A DNA stretch of 64,000 nucleotides from an uncultured Leptotrichia sp. (GCA_937925095.1 CALEXX010000019.1:1-64000), one strand, 5' to 3'. Positions 1 to 8,674 are shown, numbered from the stretch's first letter. Made by a program: numbers and translations. The notes: a model not told the origin generated them from the letters alone.

Positions 1-12
1 AAATTTTAGTAA

Positions 13-36
13 ATGAAAAAAATATAGTTTTTTCAT
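13..36 (-). terminator. Probable terminator after the thiamin-precursor transporter operon
   Basis: A perfect 9-bp inverted repeat (ATGAAAAAA / TTTTTTCAT, 6-nt loop) lies about 90 bp past the stop of the ABC ATPase gene that reads towards it. The stem is AT-only apart from one pair, so it is a weak terminator at best. Confidence 0.4.
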
Positions 37-127
37 ATATTATATTTAATTTTTACTATTTTGAAACAACCTATTCTTTTTATATATTATATTCATATTT
101 TTGAGTCAGTTCCTTTTTATAGTGTAT

Positions 128-898
128 CTATTTTAAATATTCCAATATTTCTTTCTTATATCTTAAAAACTTCTCTGACAGCTGTAATTCTTCATTATCT
201 CCACATCTGTCTATATCAACCTCTATTTCTGCCGTTATTTTTCCTGGACTTCCCGACAGTATATAAATTCTGTCTGACAGAATTATGGCTTCATCTATAT
301 CATGAGTTATAAACAGTGTGGACATTTTTATCTGTTTCATTATGTCAAGATACCAGAGGTGCATTCTATGTTTTGTTATGGCATCCAGGGCACTGAAAGG
401 TTCATCCAGCAATGCTGTTTCATTTGAAAATAAGTATGTCCTTAAAAGTGCAGCCCTCTGCCTCATTCCACCTGAAAGCTGATTTGGATATTTTTTTTCT
501 GTTCCTTCCAGTCCAAACTGAGCAAAGTATTTTTCTGCCTTTTCCCTTGCAGCTTTCTTTTTTTCACCTTTTATTACAAGGGGAAGGGAAACATTATCTA
601 TTACCGTTTTAAATGGTAAAAGTAAATCCTTCTGGAGCATATAGCTTATATTTCCTGATTTTCCTGTAATGTCGGTACCATTCATTTCCACTGTTCCTTC
701 ACTTGGAGAAATCAGCCCTGCAATAACATTGAAAAGAGTAGTTTTCCCAACTCCACTCAATCCCAGAATACATACAAGTTCATTTTCATGAAGCCTGACA
801 GATATATCCTCTATTATTTTCTTATCTTCAAACTGTACAGAAACATTCTTAGTCTCCAGTTTCAGCTTCCGATTTTCTTTTGTAATTGATGTTGTCAT
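128..898 (-). CDS. thiZ: ABC transporter ATP-binding protein, thiamin-precursor (HMP) uptake, ThiZ-like
   Basis: This 256-aa nucleotide-binding subunit energises import through the permease encoded upstream. Walker A (GLSGVGKTT) lies near residues 46-54, the ABC signature (LSGGMRQR) near 140, Walker B plus D-loop (LLDEPFSALD) near 165, and the H-loop (ITHD) near 200. It resembles the SsuB/TauB/ThiZ group (nitrate/sulfonate/taurine type). It is the last gene of a four-gene operon behind a TPP riboswitch, and that context makes a thiamin pyrimidine precursor a better substrate guess than sulfonates. The family call is firm; the substrate is inferred from the riboswitch and the ThiY-like binding protein. 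Confidence 0.88.
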   Translation of the reverse strand: MTTSITKENRKLKLETKNVSVQFEDKKIIEDISVRLHENELVCILGLSGVGKTTLFNVIAGLISPSEGTVEMNGTDITGKSGNISYMLQKDLLLPFKTVIDNVSLPLVIKGEKKKAAREKAEKYFAQFGLEGTEKKYPNQLSGGMRQRAALLRTYLFSNETALLDEPFSALDAITKHRMHLWYLDIMKQIKMSTLFITHDIDEAIILSDRIYILSGSPGKITAEIEVDIDRCGDNEELQLSEKFLRYKKEILEYLK

Positions 899-946
899 TT
901 TTTAATACTGCCTTTCACTTTAAATAACTTTTTCCAGCTGAAAATC

Positions 947-1969
947 CTATTTCAGATAATCATTTGAAAATCCATATCCTTTAGGTATTTCCTTTTTAAT
1001 CAGACTATTTTTAAATAACCACTCATAAAACAAATCCCAACGGTTCTGGTCTATTACTCCCCATTCTGCCGCATCTGCCTTATATTTTGAAGCAAGCCAT
1101 TTCTGACTTTCTGTAACAAGTTCCAGTTTCAGTTCAGGAGCATTTTTCACTAATATTTTTGCCGCTTCTTCAGGATTTGCAATAGCATATTCATATCCTT
1201 TTTTTATTGCTCTTAAAACTTTTTTTGCTTCTTCTGGGTTGTTCTTTAAATAATCATTATTTGCAATTATAACAGGACTATAATAATCAAGTTCTTTTCC
1301 ATAGTCAGCAAAATTCAGGAAATTTGTCTGTAATCCTGCAAGCTCTGTTGCAACTCCATCCCATGCATAATATACCCACACAGCATCTATATCTGTCTTA
1401 AGTGCTGTAACTACATCAGTTACTGTATTTGGAATCATTTTAACTTTACCAAAGTCTCCACCGTCATCTGTTATGATTTTTTTCAATATTGCTTTTTCTA
1501 TTTCATCATCCCATGTGGCATATTTATGGCCTTCAAGTTTTTTGGGGCTGTCTATTCCTTTATCCTTTAACGATATTATTCCTGAAGTATTGTGCTGTAT
1601 AATTGCAGCAACTGCTGTTACAGGTACAGGACTATCATTTGAGAAGGATTTTGCCAATGTATCCTGGAAGCTTATTCCAAACTGGGCTCCTCCTGCTCCT
1701 ATTAATGCTGTTGTACTTCCTTCAGGCGGCTGAACTATTTCAATATTTTCCAATCCTTCTTCCTTAAAATATCCCAGTTCCTTTGCAACAAATAATCCTG
1801 TATGATTAGTGTTTGGAGTCCAGTCAAGCACTATACTTATTTTCTTTGAAGGACTTTCACCACTTTTCTTTTCGCCACTTCCACCTGTGTCTGAGCTGCT
1901 ATTTTTTCCACATGATACAGCGAATATTCCTAGTAAACAAAATAGCATAATTTTTACAATCTTTTTCAT
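947..1969 (-). CDS. thiY: Substrate-binding lipoprotein of the thiamin-precursor ABC transporter, ThiY-like (NMT1/THI5 family)
   Basis: A 340-aa extracytoplasmic binding protein. The N-terminus is a lipoprotein signal with the lipobox ending VSC (Cys20), followed by a Ser/Gly/Lys-rich linker to about residue 43. The mature domain begins with VLDWTPNTNHTG, the signature stretch of the NMT1/THI5-like family that binds N-formyl-aminopyrimidine or HMP. It lies between the permease and ATPase genes of a TPP-riboswitch operon. The role (capture of a thiamin pyrimidine precursor outside the inner membrane) is inferred from family and riboswitch; the exact ligand cannot be read from sequence. Confidence 0.88.
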   Translation of the reverse strand: MKKIVKIMLFCLLGIFAVSCGKNSSSDTGGSGEKKSGESPSKKISIVLDWTPNTNHTGLFVAKELGYFKEEGLENIEIVQPPEGSTTALIGAGGAQFGISFQDTLAKSFSNDSPVPVTAVAAIIQHNTSGIISLKDKGIDSPKKLEGHKYATWDDEIEKAILKKIITDDGGDFGKVKMIPNTVTDVVTALKTDIDAVWVYYAWDGVATELAGLQTNFLNFADYGKELDYYSPVIIANNDYLKNNPEEAKKVLRAIKKGYEYAIANPEEAAKILVKNAPELKLELVTESQKWLASKYKADAAEWGVIDQNRWDLFYEWLFKNSLIKKEIPKGYGFSNDYLK

Positions 1970-2048
1970 TTATTTCACTCCTTCTTATATTATTTATTTT
2001 TTTTATATTATTCATTCATAAATTCTATTTTATATAATAATTTTTAAA

Positions 2049-2837
2049 TTAAATATTATTATCCCATGGCATAGCCTTTTTCTGTATTTTCTTTACAAGA
2101 TACATCAGAAATAGACTAATTGCCGATATAAAAAATATTACTGCAAACATTTTATCAAATGAATATGATTTTCTTACCCTTGTCATATAAACTCCAAGAC
2201 CGTCAAATCCCCCGAGCCATTCCGCCACAACTGCTCCTATAATAGAATAGGAAACCGATATTCTAAGACCTGCAAAAAAATATCCTATGGATCCTGGAAA
2301 TTTTATATGAATAAAATTCTGTAAAGGGGTTGCTCCCATTGTTTTCAATAAGTTTAAAGCATCCTTGTCTGCTGACTTGAATCCATCAAGAAGTCCTATA
2401 GTTATAGGAAAAAACGATGTTATGACAATTAGCGTTATCTTTGGCATTATTCCATATCCTAGCCATAATACCAGAAGAGGTGCAATTGCAACCGTTGGAA
2501 CAGTCTGGGTTATTACAAGTACCGGATATATTGCCTTATATGCAAATTCAAATCTATCCATTACAATAGCCATAAGAAAACCCAGTATTATTCCCAGTCC
2601 CAGTCCTAAAAATGCTTCCACCAGTGTTATCCACGTGTGATGCATCAGTAACGGAAAATCATCAATAAATGCCTTTATTACATCAAAAGGCGAAGGCAAC
2701 ATAAACTTTGGCACAACTCCTGTTACTGATAAAATTTCCCATAAAACAAGAATGGAAAGTATTATAATAAAAGGGGCAAATTTATCCATTATATTATTCA
2801 GAATGTTTTGAGATTTTCTGCTCAATAGTAAGTACAT
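2049..2837 (-). CDS. thiX: ABC transporter permease, thiamin-precursor uptake, ThiX-like
   Basis: A permease of 262 aa with about six membrane segments. The EAA loop (MGATPLQNFIHIKFPGS) lies in the C-terminal half, as in BPD_transp_1 permeases of the SsuC/ThiX type. The annotated start overlaps the end of the upstream thiamin-binding gene by 44 nt, and its AGGGAG touches the ATG, too close for normal initiation. An in-frame ATG at 2789, 5 nt past the upstream stop, would give a 246-aa protein starting just before the first membrane helix, by translational coupling. The start is therefore unsettled; the family assignment is not. Confidence 0.86.
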   Translation of the reverse strand: MYLLLSRKSQNILNNIMDKFAPFIIILSILVLWEILSVTGVVPKFMLPSPFDVIKAFIDDFPLLMHHTWITLVEAFLGLGLGIILGFLMAIVMDRFEFAYKAIYPVLVITQTVPTVAIAPLLVLWLGYGIMPKITLIVITSFFPITIGLLDGFKSADKDALNLLKTMGATPLQNFIHIKFPGSIGYFFAGLRISVSYSIIGAVVAEWLGGFDGLGVYMTRVRKSYSFDKMFAVIFFISAISLFLMYLVKKIQKKAMPWDNNI

Positions 2838-3105
2838 CTCCCTTCGGTTTATAATTTATTTTCACGTAGGACATGACTCCAGGTGCTCCAGCGTTTACAG
2901 CTATCAGCTGACACTCCTTCACAATTTCCATGAGTTCTTCATATTTCCCTTCAATAGTTGTTTCGAAAGGCCCTACATGTGTATTCAGGTTTTTGCTTTT
3001 TATGTAGGCAATTACCTCATCTACAATTCTTACAATTTCAACATTTTCCTGAACATTTGGTAAAACCTGAATTGCAACACTTGCATCTATTTCATTTTTT
3101 GACAT
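2794..3105 (-). CDS. MTH1187/YkoF-type thiamin-binding protein (DUF77)
   Basis: A small (103 aa) cytoplasmic protein of the MTH1187 family (COG0011). These ferredoxin-fold oligomers bind thiamin or its pyrimidine precursor. The pattern VAIQVLPN near residue 10, then VGPFETTIEG and APGVMSYVKINYK, matches the family. It is the first gene behind the TPP riboswitch and is followed by the ABC transporter genes, the arrangement seen in ykoFEDC-like loci. Its AAGGAGG ribosome site is locked in a hairpin (see the regulatory entry). The ligand and whether it helps transport or buffers thiamin are inference. Confidence 0.85.
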   Translation of the reverse strand: MSKNEIDASVAIQVLPNVQENVEIVRIVDEVIAYIKSKNLNTHVGPFETTIEGKYEELMEIVKECQLIAVNAGAPGVMSYVKINYKPKGDVLTIEQKISKHSE

Positions 3106-3135
3106 AAAAAATCCTCCTTTTTTGACAAAGGAGGT
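3106..3135 (-). promoter_or_regulatory. Hairpin that hides the ribosome binding site and resembles a terminator
   Basis: In the transcript, CCTCCTTT (3134-3127) can pair with AAAGGAGG (3120-3113) around a 6-nt loop, and six U residues follow immediately before the AUG at 3105. The 3' arm is the Shine-Dalgarno itself. The same element could block translation, terminate transcription, or both; it is the likely output switch of the TPP riboswitch upstream. The pairing is seen directly; the mechanism is inferred. Confidence 0.7.
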
Positions 3136-3170
3136 ATTTTAACATCTATATTACATTTATTTTTATTTCT

Positions 3171-3240
3171 ATTGGAAAAATTGTGTATTAAACTGTTCGA
3201 AACTATATTATATTAATTTCCCGAAACAGTTATTTCCAAT
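3171..3240 (-). promoter_or_regulatory. Nested stem in the riboswitch leader
   Basis: Between aptamer and ribosome-site hairpin, two nested inverted repeats line up: TTTCCAAT/ATTGGAAA (3233-3240 with 3171-3178) and an inner pair around AACTGTTTCG/CGAACAGTT (3222-3231 with 3191-3199, one bulge). No T-run follows, so it is not an ordinary terminator. It could be part of the expression platform that competes with the downstream hairpin. Confidence 0.45.
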
Positions 3241-3254
3241 TAGTGTAATTTTGA

Positions 3255-3358
3255 TTATTAAAAGATACTCCCTTCGTCGGTATTACCCGAATCAGGTTTG
3301 ACGGGTTAAGTTGCCATAACAACTACTCTCAGCAGTAAGCTCCCCGGTATTTTAATCT
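3255..3358 (-). ncRNA. TPP riboswitch (THI box)
   Basis: On the minus strand the conserved THI-box blocks appear in order: ACCGGGGAGC, GCTGAGAGTAG, ACCCGTCAAACCTGATTCGG and the GGTAATACCG-ACGAAGGGAG end, with a short AT-rich P1 stem closing the aptamer. This matches the thi-box consensus closely (CTGAGA, ACCTGAT, GTAATRCC, GAAGGGA). It stands about 150 nt upstream of the thiamin-binding and transporter genes, so thiamin pyrophosphate should repress this operon. The aptamer identity is certain by pattern; on/off logic is known from the class. Confidence 0.96.
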
Positions 3359-3422
3359 TCGGTTATTCTAATAACAGTATATAGCGATTTTGACTATAAG
3401 TCAAGAATGTTTTAAAAAATTT

Positions 3423-4796
3423 CTACTTCACACTACCAAATAAATCATTCAATGCTTCACTCATTGTAGGATGTGTAAAAATCATATCCTTAAGGAATGT
3501 ATATTTCTGTTCAGCTTTTATCGCAGCAGCTACAATATTTATCATTTCATGGGAAGTGTTACACAGTAAAGTGCATCCAAGAATTTTATCTGTCTTGGCA
3601 TCCACTACTGTTTTTAGAAGACCGTCTGTCACTCCTTCTATTTTCCCTTTTGGAATAGCCATAGCTTCTAATCTTCCTGTTTTTACTTCATACCCTTTTT
3701 CAACAGCTTCCTTTTCAGTCATTCCTACTCTTGATAAAGGTGGATTTATAAATACACTGTAAGGTATTACATTTCTGTCATTTATTGTTCTGTTTCCATT
3801 TCCATAAACATTGTCTCTTATTATTCTGAAATCATCAAGGGAAATATATGTAAATTGAAGACCACCTTTTACATCTCCCATTGCCCATATATTATCTGCT
3901 GTTGTTTTCAATGTTTCGTCAACTACAACTGCTCCTCTTTCATCAGTTTTCACTCCTGCAGCCTCAAGGTTAAGCCCTTCTGTGTTAGGCTTTCTTCCAA
4001 TTGCCACAAGAATAGCATCTGATTCAACTTCGCTTTCTCCATTTTCTCCTGAAATTTTTACATATCCTTTATTATTTCTGTCAGAAATTTCTTCTATTTT
4101 TGATTTCAGCAGGAATTTTATTCCTTTTGCTTCAAGTATAGCTTTTACTCTTTCAGCAATTTCCTCATCTTCTCTAGGCATTAATCTGTCACCCATGTCG
4201 ATTACTGTAACTTCTGATCCAAATTCAGAATACATTGAAGCAAATTCAAGACCTATATATCCCGCACCTATTATAGTAAGTTTTTTAGGAAGTTCCTTTA
4301 ATTCCATAATTGAAGTACTTGTATAAACATAGTTGCTTTCTTTAATTCCTTTTATATTAGGAATTATTGTAGTCGAACCTGTGTTTATAAATATTTTTTC
4401 TCCTTCAATCTGAATATTTTCTCCATTTTTTTCTACATTTACAACATTTTTTGAAACAAAACTTCCTGTTCCATCATAAACTGTAATGTTTTCTTTTGAA
4501 GCAAGCATTTCATAATTTTTTCCCCTCAATGCACCAATTAAGGTATTTTTATTATCTATACTTTCTGAATAAAATTTTTCTTTATCTTCTATGCTGTTTA
4601 ATCCTTTATTTTTAAGTACTTTTGTACTATTTACCAGTTTCTTTGATGGAATACATCCTACATTTATACATGTTCCACCATACATTTTATCAGACTTTTC
4701 AATCAACGCCACATTTTGTCCTTTGCCAGCAAGAAATCCTGCAAGAGTTTTTCCACCTTTTCCAAATCCAATAATGACTGCATCATATTTTTTCAT
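3423..4796 (-). CDS. FAD-dependent pyridine nucleotide-disulfide oxidoreductase, RclA/dihydrolipoamide-dehydrogenase-like
   Basis: A 457-aa class I flavoprotein disulfide reductase. It shows an N-terminal FAD site (VIIGFGKGGKTLAG), the redox CxxxxC motif GGTCINVGCIPSKK (Cys43/Cys48), a second NAD(P)H Rossmann motif (IIGAGYIGLEFAS), the FAD motif around AMGDVKGG, and a C-terminal HPTMSEAL dimer motif with the catalytic His-Glu type pair. No 2-oxoacid dehydrogenase genes are nearby, so it is probably not a true Lpd. The closest-looking group is RclA/YkgC-MerA, some members of which reduce hypothiocyanous acid, which would suit a host-mucosa bacterium. The substrate is inference. It is monocistronic, with its upstream side facing the gmhA terminator. 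Confidence 0.85.
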   Translation of the reverse strand: MKKYDAVIIGFGKGGKTLAGFLAGKGQNVALIEKSDKMYGGTCINVGCIPSKKLVNSTKVLKNKGLNSIEDKEKFYSESIDNKNTLIGALRGKNYEMLASKENITVYDGTGSFVSKNVVNVEKNGENIQIEGEKIFINTGSTTIIPNIKGIKESNYVYTSTSIMELKELPKKLTIIGAGYIGLEFASMYSEFGSEVTVIDMGDRLMPREDEEIAERVKAILEAKGIKFLLKSKIEEISDRNNKGYVKISGENGESEVESDAILVAIGRKPNTEGLNLEAAGVKTDERGAVVVDETLKTTADNIWAMGDVKGGLQFTYISLDDFRIIRDNVYGNGNRTINDRNVIPYSVFINPPLSRVGMTEKEAVEKGYEVKTGRLEAMAIPKGKIEGVTDGLLKTVVDAKTDKILGCTLLCNTSHEMINIVAAAIKAEQKYTFLKDMIFTHPTMSEALNDLFGSVK

Positions 4797-4921
4797 TTTG
4801 ATCCTCCTTATTTAATTATTTTTATATAAATTCTTTTTCCTTCTATTTTTATTCTAGCACATTTTTATAATTTTGTATATACAATTTTTTGAATAAAGAA
4901 TATAAAATATTTCTAAAACAA

Positions 4922-4970
4922 AAAGATAGTATTTATTAATTTTATAATTCAGTAAATACTATCTTTCTAT
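4922..4970 (-). terminator. Intrinsic terminator of gmhA
   Basis: A 15-bp near-perfect stem (arms 4922-4937 and 4951-4966, containing AGATAGTATTTA / TAAATACTATCT) with a 13-nt loop is followed on the minus strand by a T-rich run. It sits about 45 bp past the gmhA stop. Confidence 0.8.
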
Positions 4971-5012
4971 CAATCTAAATATATTATATCCAATTTTTTA
5001 TAATTTTTAGAT

Positions 5013-5597
5013 TTAATAATTTTCAGGGAACAGGATTCTTTCCACTCCTTCAATGATTATATGTAGAATCATCATATGAACTTCCTGTATTCTGTCAGTA
5101 GTTTCTCCAGGAACGATAAATTCATAATCACACATTCCTTTTAATTTACCGCCATCTTTTCCTAAGATTCCTACTGTCTTAACTCCTTTTTCCTTTGCCA
5201 TTTTCACAGCTTCTATTATATTCTGGGAATTTCCTGAAGTTGATATTCCAAAAAAGAAATCTCCTTCCTTTCCAAAAGCTTCCACTCCTTTAGAAAATAT
5301 GAAGTTAAATCCATAGTCATTTCCAACACATGTTATATGTGAAGAATCACTTATACTTAAAGAAGGTAACGCCTTTCTGTCTTTTCTGAATCTTCCTGTA
5401 AATTCTTCAGCAAAATGCATTGCATCACAGTTACTTCCACCATTTCCGGCTATAAGCGACTTATTTCCTTTTTTATATGCTTCAGCCAGTTCTTCTGCAA
5501 CTTTCAGAGTTTTCTCAATATTTTCATCCTTTTCAACAAAGTTTTTTACAGTTTCGTAAGCAGCCAAATATGAATACTTAATATGATCTTTCAACAA
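5013..5597 (-). CDS. gmhA: Sedoheptulose-7-phosphate isomerase, GmhA-like SIS-domain protein
   Basis: Converts sedoheptulose 7-phosphate to D-glycero-manno-heptose 7-phosphate, the first step to ADP-heptose for LPS core or surface sugars. The SIS domain shows GNGGSNCDAMHFAEEF (substrate loop), STSGNS and TTDRIQEVHM, whose Glu/His positions match the GmhA active site. Length (194 aa from this start) is typical. A GTG at 5606 also opens the frame, but GAGGTGA lies 8 nt before the TTG at 5597, which I prefer. It is 56 nt downstream of the LysR gene and ends in its own terminator. No other heptose genes are in the window. Confidence 0.88.
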   Translation of the reverse strand: MLKDHIKYSYLAAYETVKNFVEKDENIEKTLKVAEELAEAYKKGNKSLIAGNGGSNCDAMHFAEEFTGRFRKDRKALPSLSISDSSHITCVGNDYGFNFIFSKGVEAFGKEGDFFFGISTSGNSQNIIEAVKMAKEKGVKTVGILGKDGGKLKGMCDYEFIVPGETTDRIQEVHMMILHIIIEGVERILFPENY

Positions 5598-5653
5598 AAT
5601 TATCACCTCGTTATATAATTGTGTTTCTCTTTACTTTGTATATTTTACCATAA

Positions 5654-6550
5654 TTATCTTATTTTTTTCTCTGAAAAAAGTTCCCTGTTTAATTTGTAAT
5701 TTTTTAGAAAATCTACAAATTTACTTATTCCTTCCTTGTCTTCATTTTCCCTTATCAGCACAATCTGGAATCTGTCTTCCGACTTATCAAAGCTATGGAT
5801 TACATTCAGAGTTCCTTTTATAACCTCTTCATATACGCTGTAATAAGGAAGTACTGCAAATCCCAGTCCATTTTTAATAAGGTTTTTCATTGTTTCTATA
5901 CTTCCATTTATGGATATTCTTTTATCCAGATTAAATCCTATCATTTTTTCAAACTGATCCAGATATTTGTTTGTAAGCATTGTATCCCTTTTTAATAATG
6001 GAACATCAATAAGTTTTTTATAATCATTTATTTCAGTTCCTGCTACTACAACAAAAGGATATTCTTCCGTCTCTATAACTTTTATTTCCTTGTCTTCTAT
6101 AAAATATTCCTCCATCAGGGCTATATCTACTGTACCTTCCTTCAGATGTTTTACAAGCGATTCCCTATTTTTTATGTACAGGTCAAATTCAATTTCAGGA
6201 TTATGTTGACTGAATTCCACCATTATTTTTGGAAGAACAGGCTCTCCAATGTTATGAGTTGCGCCTATTGAAATTTTTCCTTTCTTATACTGCAGGATTT
6301 TTTTCATTTCATTTTCCATTCTTGAAATTTTTTCAAATACATCCTGGGACATTTTGAAAAGTTCTTTTCCTGCGAACGTCAGCTTAAAATTTTTTGAATT
6401 TCTTTCAATTAATTGTAGACCTAATGTGTATTCTAATTTCTTTATCTGTATAGATACGGCTGATTGACTTATGAATAACTTTTTTGCCGCCTTTGTAAAA
6501 CTTTTTTCGTTACAGGCTTCAAAAAATATTTTTAAATGATGTATATCCAT
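5654..6550 (-). CDS. LysR-family transcriptional regulator
   Basis: A 298-aa regulator with the N-terminal winged helix-turn-helix (about residues 3-60, FTKAAKKLFISQSAVSIQIKKLE) and a LysR substrate-binding domain from about residue 90. It resembles the CysL/CbbR-like branch, but the effector cannot be told. It reads from a strong own promoter and is followed by gmhA in the same direction. Divergent-target logic, common for LysR proteins, does not apply because the neighbours on both sides are on the same strand. The target is unknown. Confidence 0.92.
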   Translation of the reverse strand: MDIHHLKIFFEACNEKSFTKAAKKLFISQSAVSIQIKKLEYTLGLQLIERNSKNFKLTFAGKELFKMSQDVFEKISRMENEMKKILQYKKGKISIGATHNIGEPVLPKIMVEFSQHNPEIEFDLYIKNRESLVKHLKEGTVDIALMEEYFIEDKEIKVIETEEYPFVVVAGTEINDYKKLIDVPLLKRDTMLTNKYLDQFEKMIGFNLDKRISINGSIETMKNLIKNGLGFAVLPYYSVYEEVIKGTLNVIHSFDKSEDRFQIVLIRENEDKEGISKFVDFLKNYKLNRELFSEKKIR

Positions 6551-6582
6551 TTACTTCTCCAATCATATATTTTATTTATCCT

Positions 6583-6611
6583 ATTATATAACATTTGCAA
6601 TTATTTGTCTA
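6583..6611 (-). promoter_or_regulatory. Sigma-70 promoter of the LysR gene
   Basis: On the minus strand, TAGACA (6611-6606) and TATAAT (6588-6583) are separated by exactly 17 nt, 33 bp before the ATG. A sequence TATAACATTT occurs here and again about 44 bp upstream as a direct repeat, which might be an operator for autoregulation. Confidence 0.7.
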
Positions 6612-6687
6612 GCTTATTTTTCATATGATATTGTATAACATTTATGAATTTTTAAATTATTTTCTTTATAAATTTATTTTCTATTTC

Positions 6688-7371
6688 TTACAAATGTAAT
6701 CTTCTTTCAAATTCTTCCTTATAGGATTTATATGCATACCTTAGCATTACATTTAATACAAATAAAGGTATTGAGGCCCAGATTGACCATGAAAATTTCT
6801 TTCTTATTATAAATTCCAGCATTAAAAGGAAAACTCCCACAAAAAATAAGAAAAAATTTAATATTTTTATTTTATCCTCCTTATTCTTGTCCCAAACAAA
6901 AGAAAATATAAGACCTATAAAACAAAACGCCAACGTTATCGGTATTCCTCTCCTAAAACTCCAGCTGAAAACCTTATCTCCATAGTCAATTATTAAGAGA
7001 AATGATGTCAGCCCTACTAAAATAAAAAATAGATTTTGTCTCATTGAGTGTGAATTAAGCATTACAAACAGCATCAGATCAAATAATAATATGGATGGAA
7101 TAACATAGTATGCCCAGCCTATATGACCATATACTATTATATTCTGAAAAAATACTTCCAGTATGGAAATTATGGAAATTGTAAAAAACGACATAAATAC
7201 TGCTTTTTTGACTTTTTTCATTTTTAGTTCATAAAGATTTATATTTACAAAAGGATATTCCCCTTCATAAATTCCCATGTCTTCATTTTCTATTTTTGGA
7301 ACAGGAGTTTCACATAAAGGGCATTTTTCGGCATTTTCCTCAAGCTCTACTCCGCACCGTATACAATACAT
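6688..7371 (-). CDS. Zinc-ribbon polytopic membrane protein (DUF6320-like)
   Basis: A protein of 227 aa. It begins with a Cys4 zinc ribbon (Cys3, Cys6, Cys17, Cys20; CxxC...CPLC) and then, after a short linker, has about six hydrophobic membrane segments from residue 57 on. This layout matches DUF6320 proteins, which are often encoded next to condensation-fold (alcohol acetyltransferase-like) acyltransferases, as here: the acyltransferase gene ends 28 nt upstream. A part in a membrane lipid or wax-like esterification complex is inference from that pairing. No enzymatic motif is visible in the membrane part. Confidence 0.75.
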   Translation of the reverse strand: MYCIRCGVELEENAEKCPLCETPVPKIENEDMGIYEGEYPFVNINLYELKMKKVKKAVFMSFFTISIISILEVFFQNIIVYGHIGWAYYVIPSILLFDLMLFVMLNSHSMRQNLFFILVGLTSFLLIIDYGDKVFSWSFRRGIPITLAFCFIGLIFSFVWDKNKEDKIKILNFFLFFVGVFLLMLEFIIRKKFSWSIWASIPLFVLNVMLRYAYKSYKEEFERRLHL

Positions 7372-7399
7372 ATATATTCCACCTCACTTTTTATATAAT

Positions 7400-8629
7400 C
7401 TAATAATTTGTTATTACTTTTGATTTTATACCTCTTCTTCTTAAGTATACAAAAAATTCCTTTTCTATCTCATGATTTGTAGTCAGATTTCCAAAGGTCA
7501 CATATGCCTTTTCAGTATCACTTATTACGCCAATCTTCACTTTACATCTTTTACTTGGCGGTGGGAGAAATCTCAATCCTTTTATACATTCTTCATATTT
7601 TTCATCAAGACGGAATACACCAAGATTGGAAAATCCAGTTGTATAACCCCTTTCCCCATAATAATCAAATATAAATGGAAAAAACATTCTTTTTATAATG
7701 TATGGAACTACTTTAATCATCATATTTTTTATGGGATTCATTGCTTTGTATATGCTCTTATAAAACTCTTTCCGGGTTATTTTTATTTTAAAATAGTTAT
7801 CCAGATATTTTATAATTTCTTCCAGCGTAAAGTTACCAAGACTTGGATCTATTGAGGGAGTAATATTTATAAAAAAATTTCTATAAGTTTCTTCCATGAA
7901 AATTCTTCTCAGATCTACTGGAACTCCTATAACTATTTCTTTTTTTGCATAGGAATACTTTTCCAGTAGCACTTTAAAATATACTGCCAGAAGATATTTA
8001 CCAACTGTTGTATTATATTTCCCACTTTCCCTTTTCAAGTCTTTTATAGATATTTCCCCCGTTGTTATATGGTACTGCCCCTTTTCCAGTATTTTTAACG
8101 GAAGATGAAAAGCTCTTTTTACAGTTTTTTCCTTATTTACTCTCCTCATATGTTTAGTATACAAATCCGTGTATTCTATATGTTTTATCTCTTTATTTTC
8201 TAATTTTTCTTCTGACTTGAAGTATTTTAAATCTAAATATTTTTCAATAAGATCCCTGAAAAATGCCGCTGCTCCCCCTCCATCTGTAAGAAAATGTGCT
8301 ATTTCAACAGAAATCTTATTTTTATAATACAGTATTCTCAGAGGATTTTTCTTCTTTATTTCTGTACACGGATAAGCTATCTCAGGCACTACCTGGAGAG
8401 GTGTATTTTTCTGCTGCAGGTAATTCCAGAAAATTCCCTTTTTTAGTTCTGAATTATAAAAAGGATACTTTTCCTGCAAGTCTTCAGTGGCTTTTTCAAG
8501 TAATTCCACCTCAATATCTTCATATAGCAAAACAGACAGCCTGAAACAGGTTGTCCTTCCTTCGCTTATTATTGAAGAATATGTTTTTGCAAAAGCATCC
8601 AGTTTATACCATATTTTCTGGTTTTTCAT
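7400..8629 (-). CDS. Condensation-fold / alcohol acetyltransferase-like acyltransferase
   Basis: A 409-aa protein with the HxxxDG catalytic motif (HFLTDGGG, His112/Asp116) typical of the CoA-dependent acyltransferase superfamily that includes NRPS condensation domains, AATase and PapA5-like enzymes. No carrier-protein or adenylation domain is attached and no NRPS genes are near, so it is a stand-alone acyltransferase acting on an unknown alcohol or lipid. A good site (GAGGAC, 7 nt) fixes the start. It is 45 nt after the patatin gene and just before the zinc-ribbon membrane protein gene, suggesting a shared lipid function. Confidence 0.75.
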   Translation of the reverse strand: MKNQKIWYKLDAFAKTYSSIISEGRTTCFRLSVLLYEDIEVELLEKATEDLQEKYPFYNSELKKGIFWNYLQQKNTPLQVVPEIAYPCTEIKKKNPLRILYYKNKISVEIAHFLTDGGGAAAFFRDLIEKYLDLKYFKSEEKLENKEIKHIEYTDLYTKHMRRVNKEKTVKRAFHLPLKILEKGQYHITTGEISIKDLKRESGKYNTTVGKYLLAVYFKVLLEKYSYAKKEIVIGVPVDLRRIFMEETYRNFFINITPSIDPSLGNFTLEEIIKYLDNYFKIKITRKEFYKSIYKAMNPIKNMMIKVVPYIIKRMFFPFIFDYYGERGYTTGFSNLGVFRLDEKYEECIKGLRFLPPPSKRCKVKIGVISDTEKAYVTFGNLTTNHEIEKEFFVYLRRRGIKSKVITNY

Positions 8630-8674
8630 TTTAAGTCCTCTTTTTTCTTCTGAAATTCCTTTTAAAATATACGA

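Noticed and set aside
3423..4796. Annotating the flavoprotein as dihydrolipoamide dehydrogenase (lpd)
   Set aside because: No lipoyl-dependent complex genes are nearby and the sequence around the CxxxxC motif fits the broader RclA/MerA-like group as well; a specific name would overstate what is seen.
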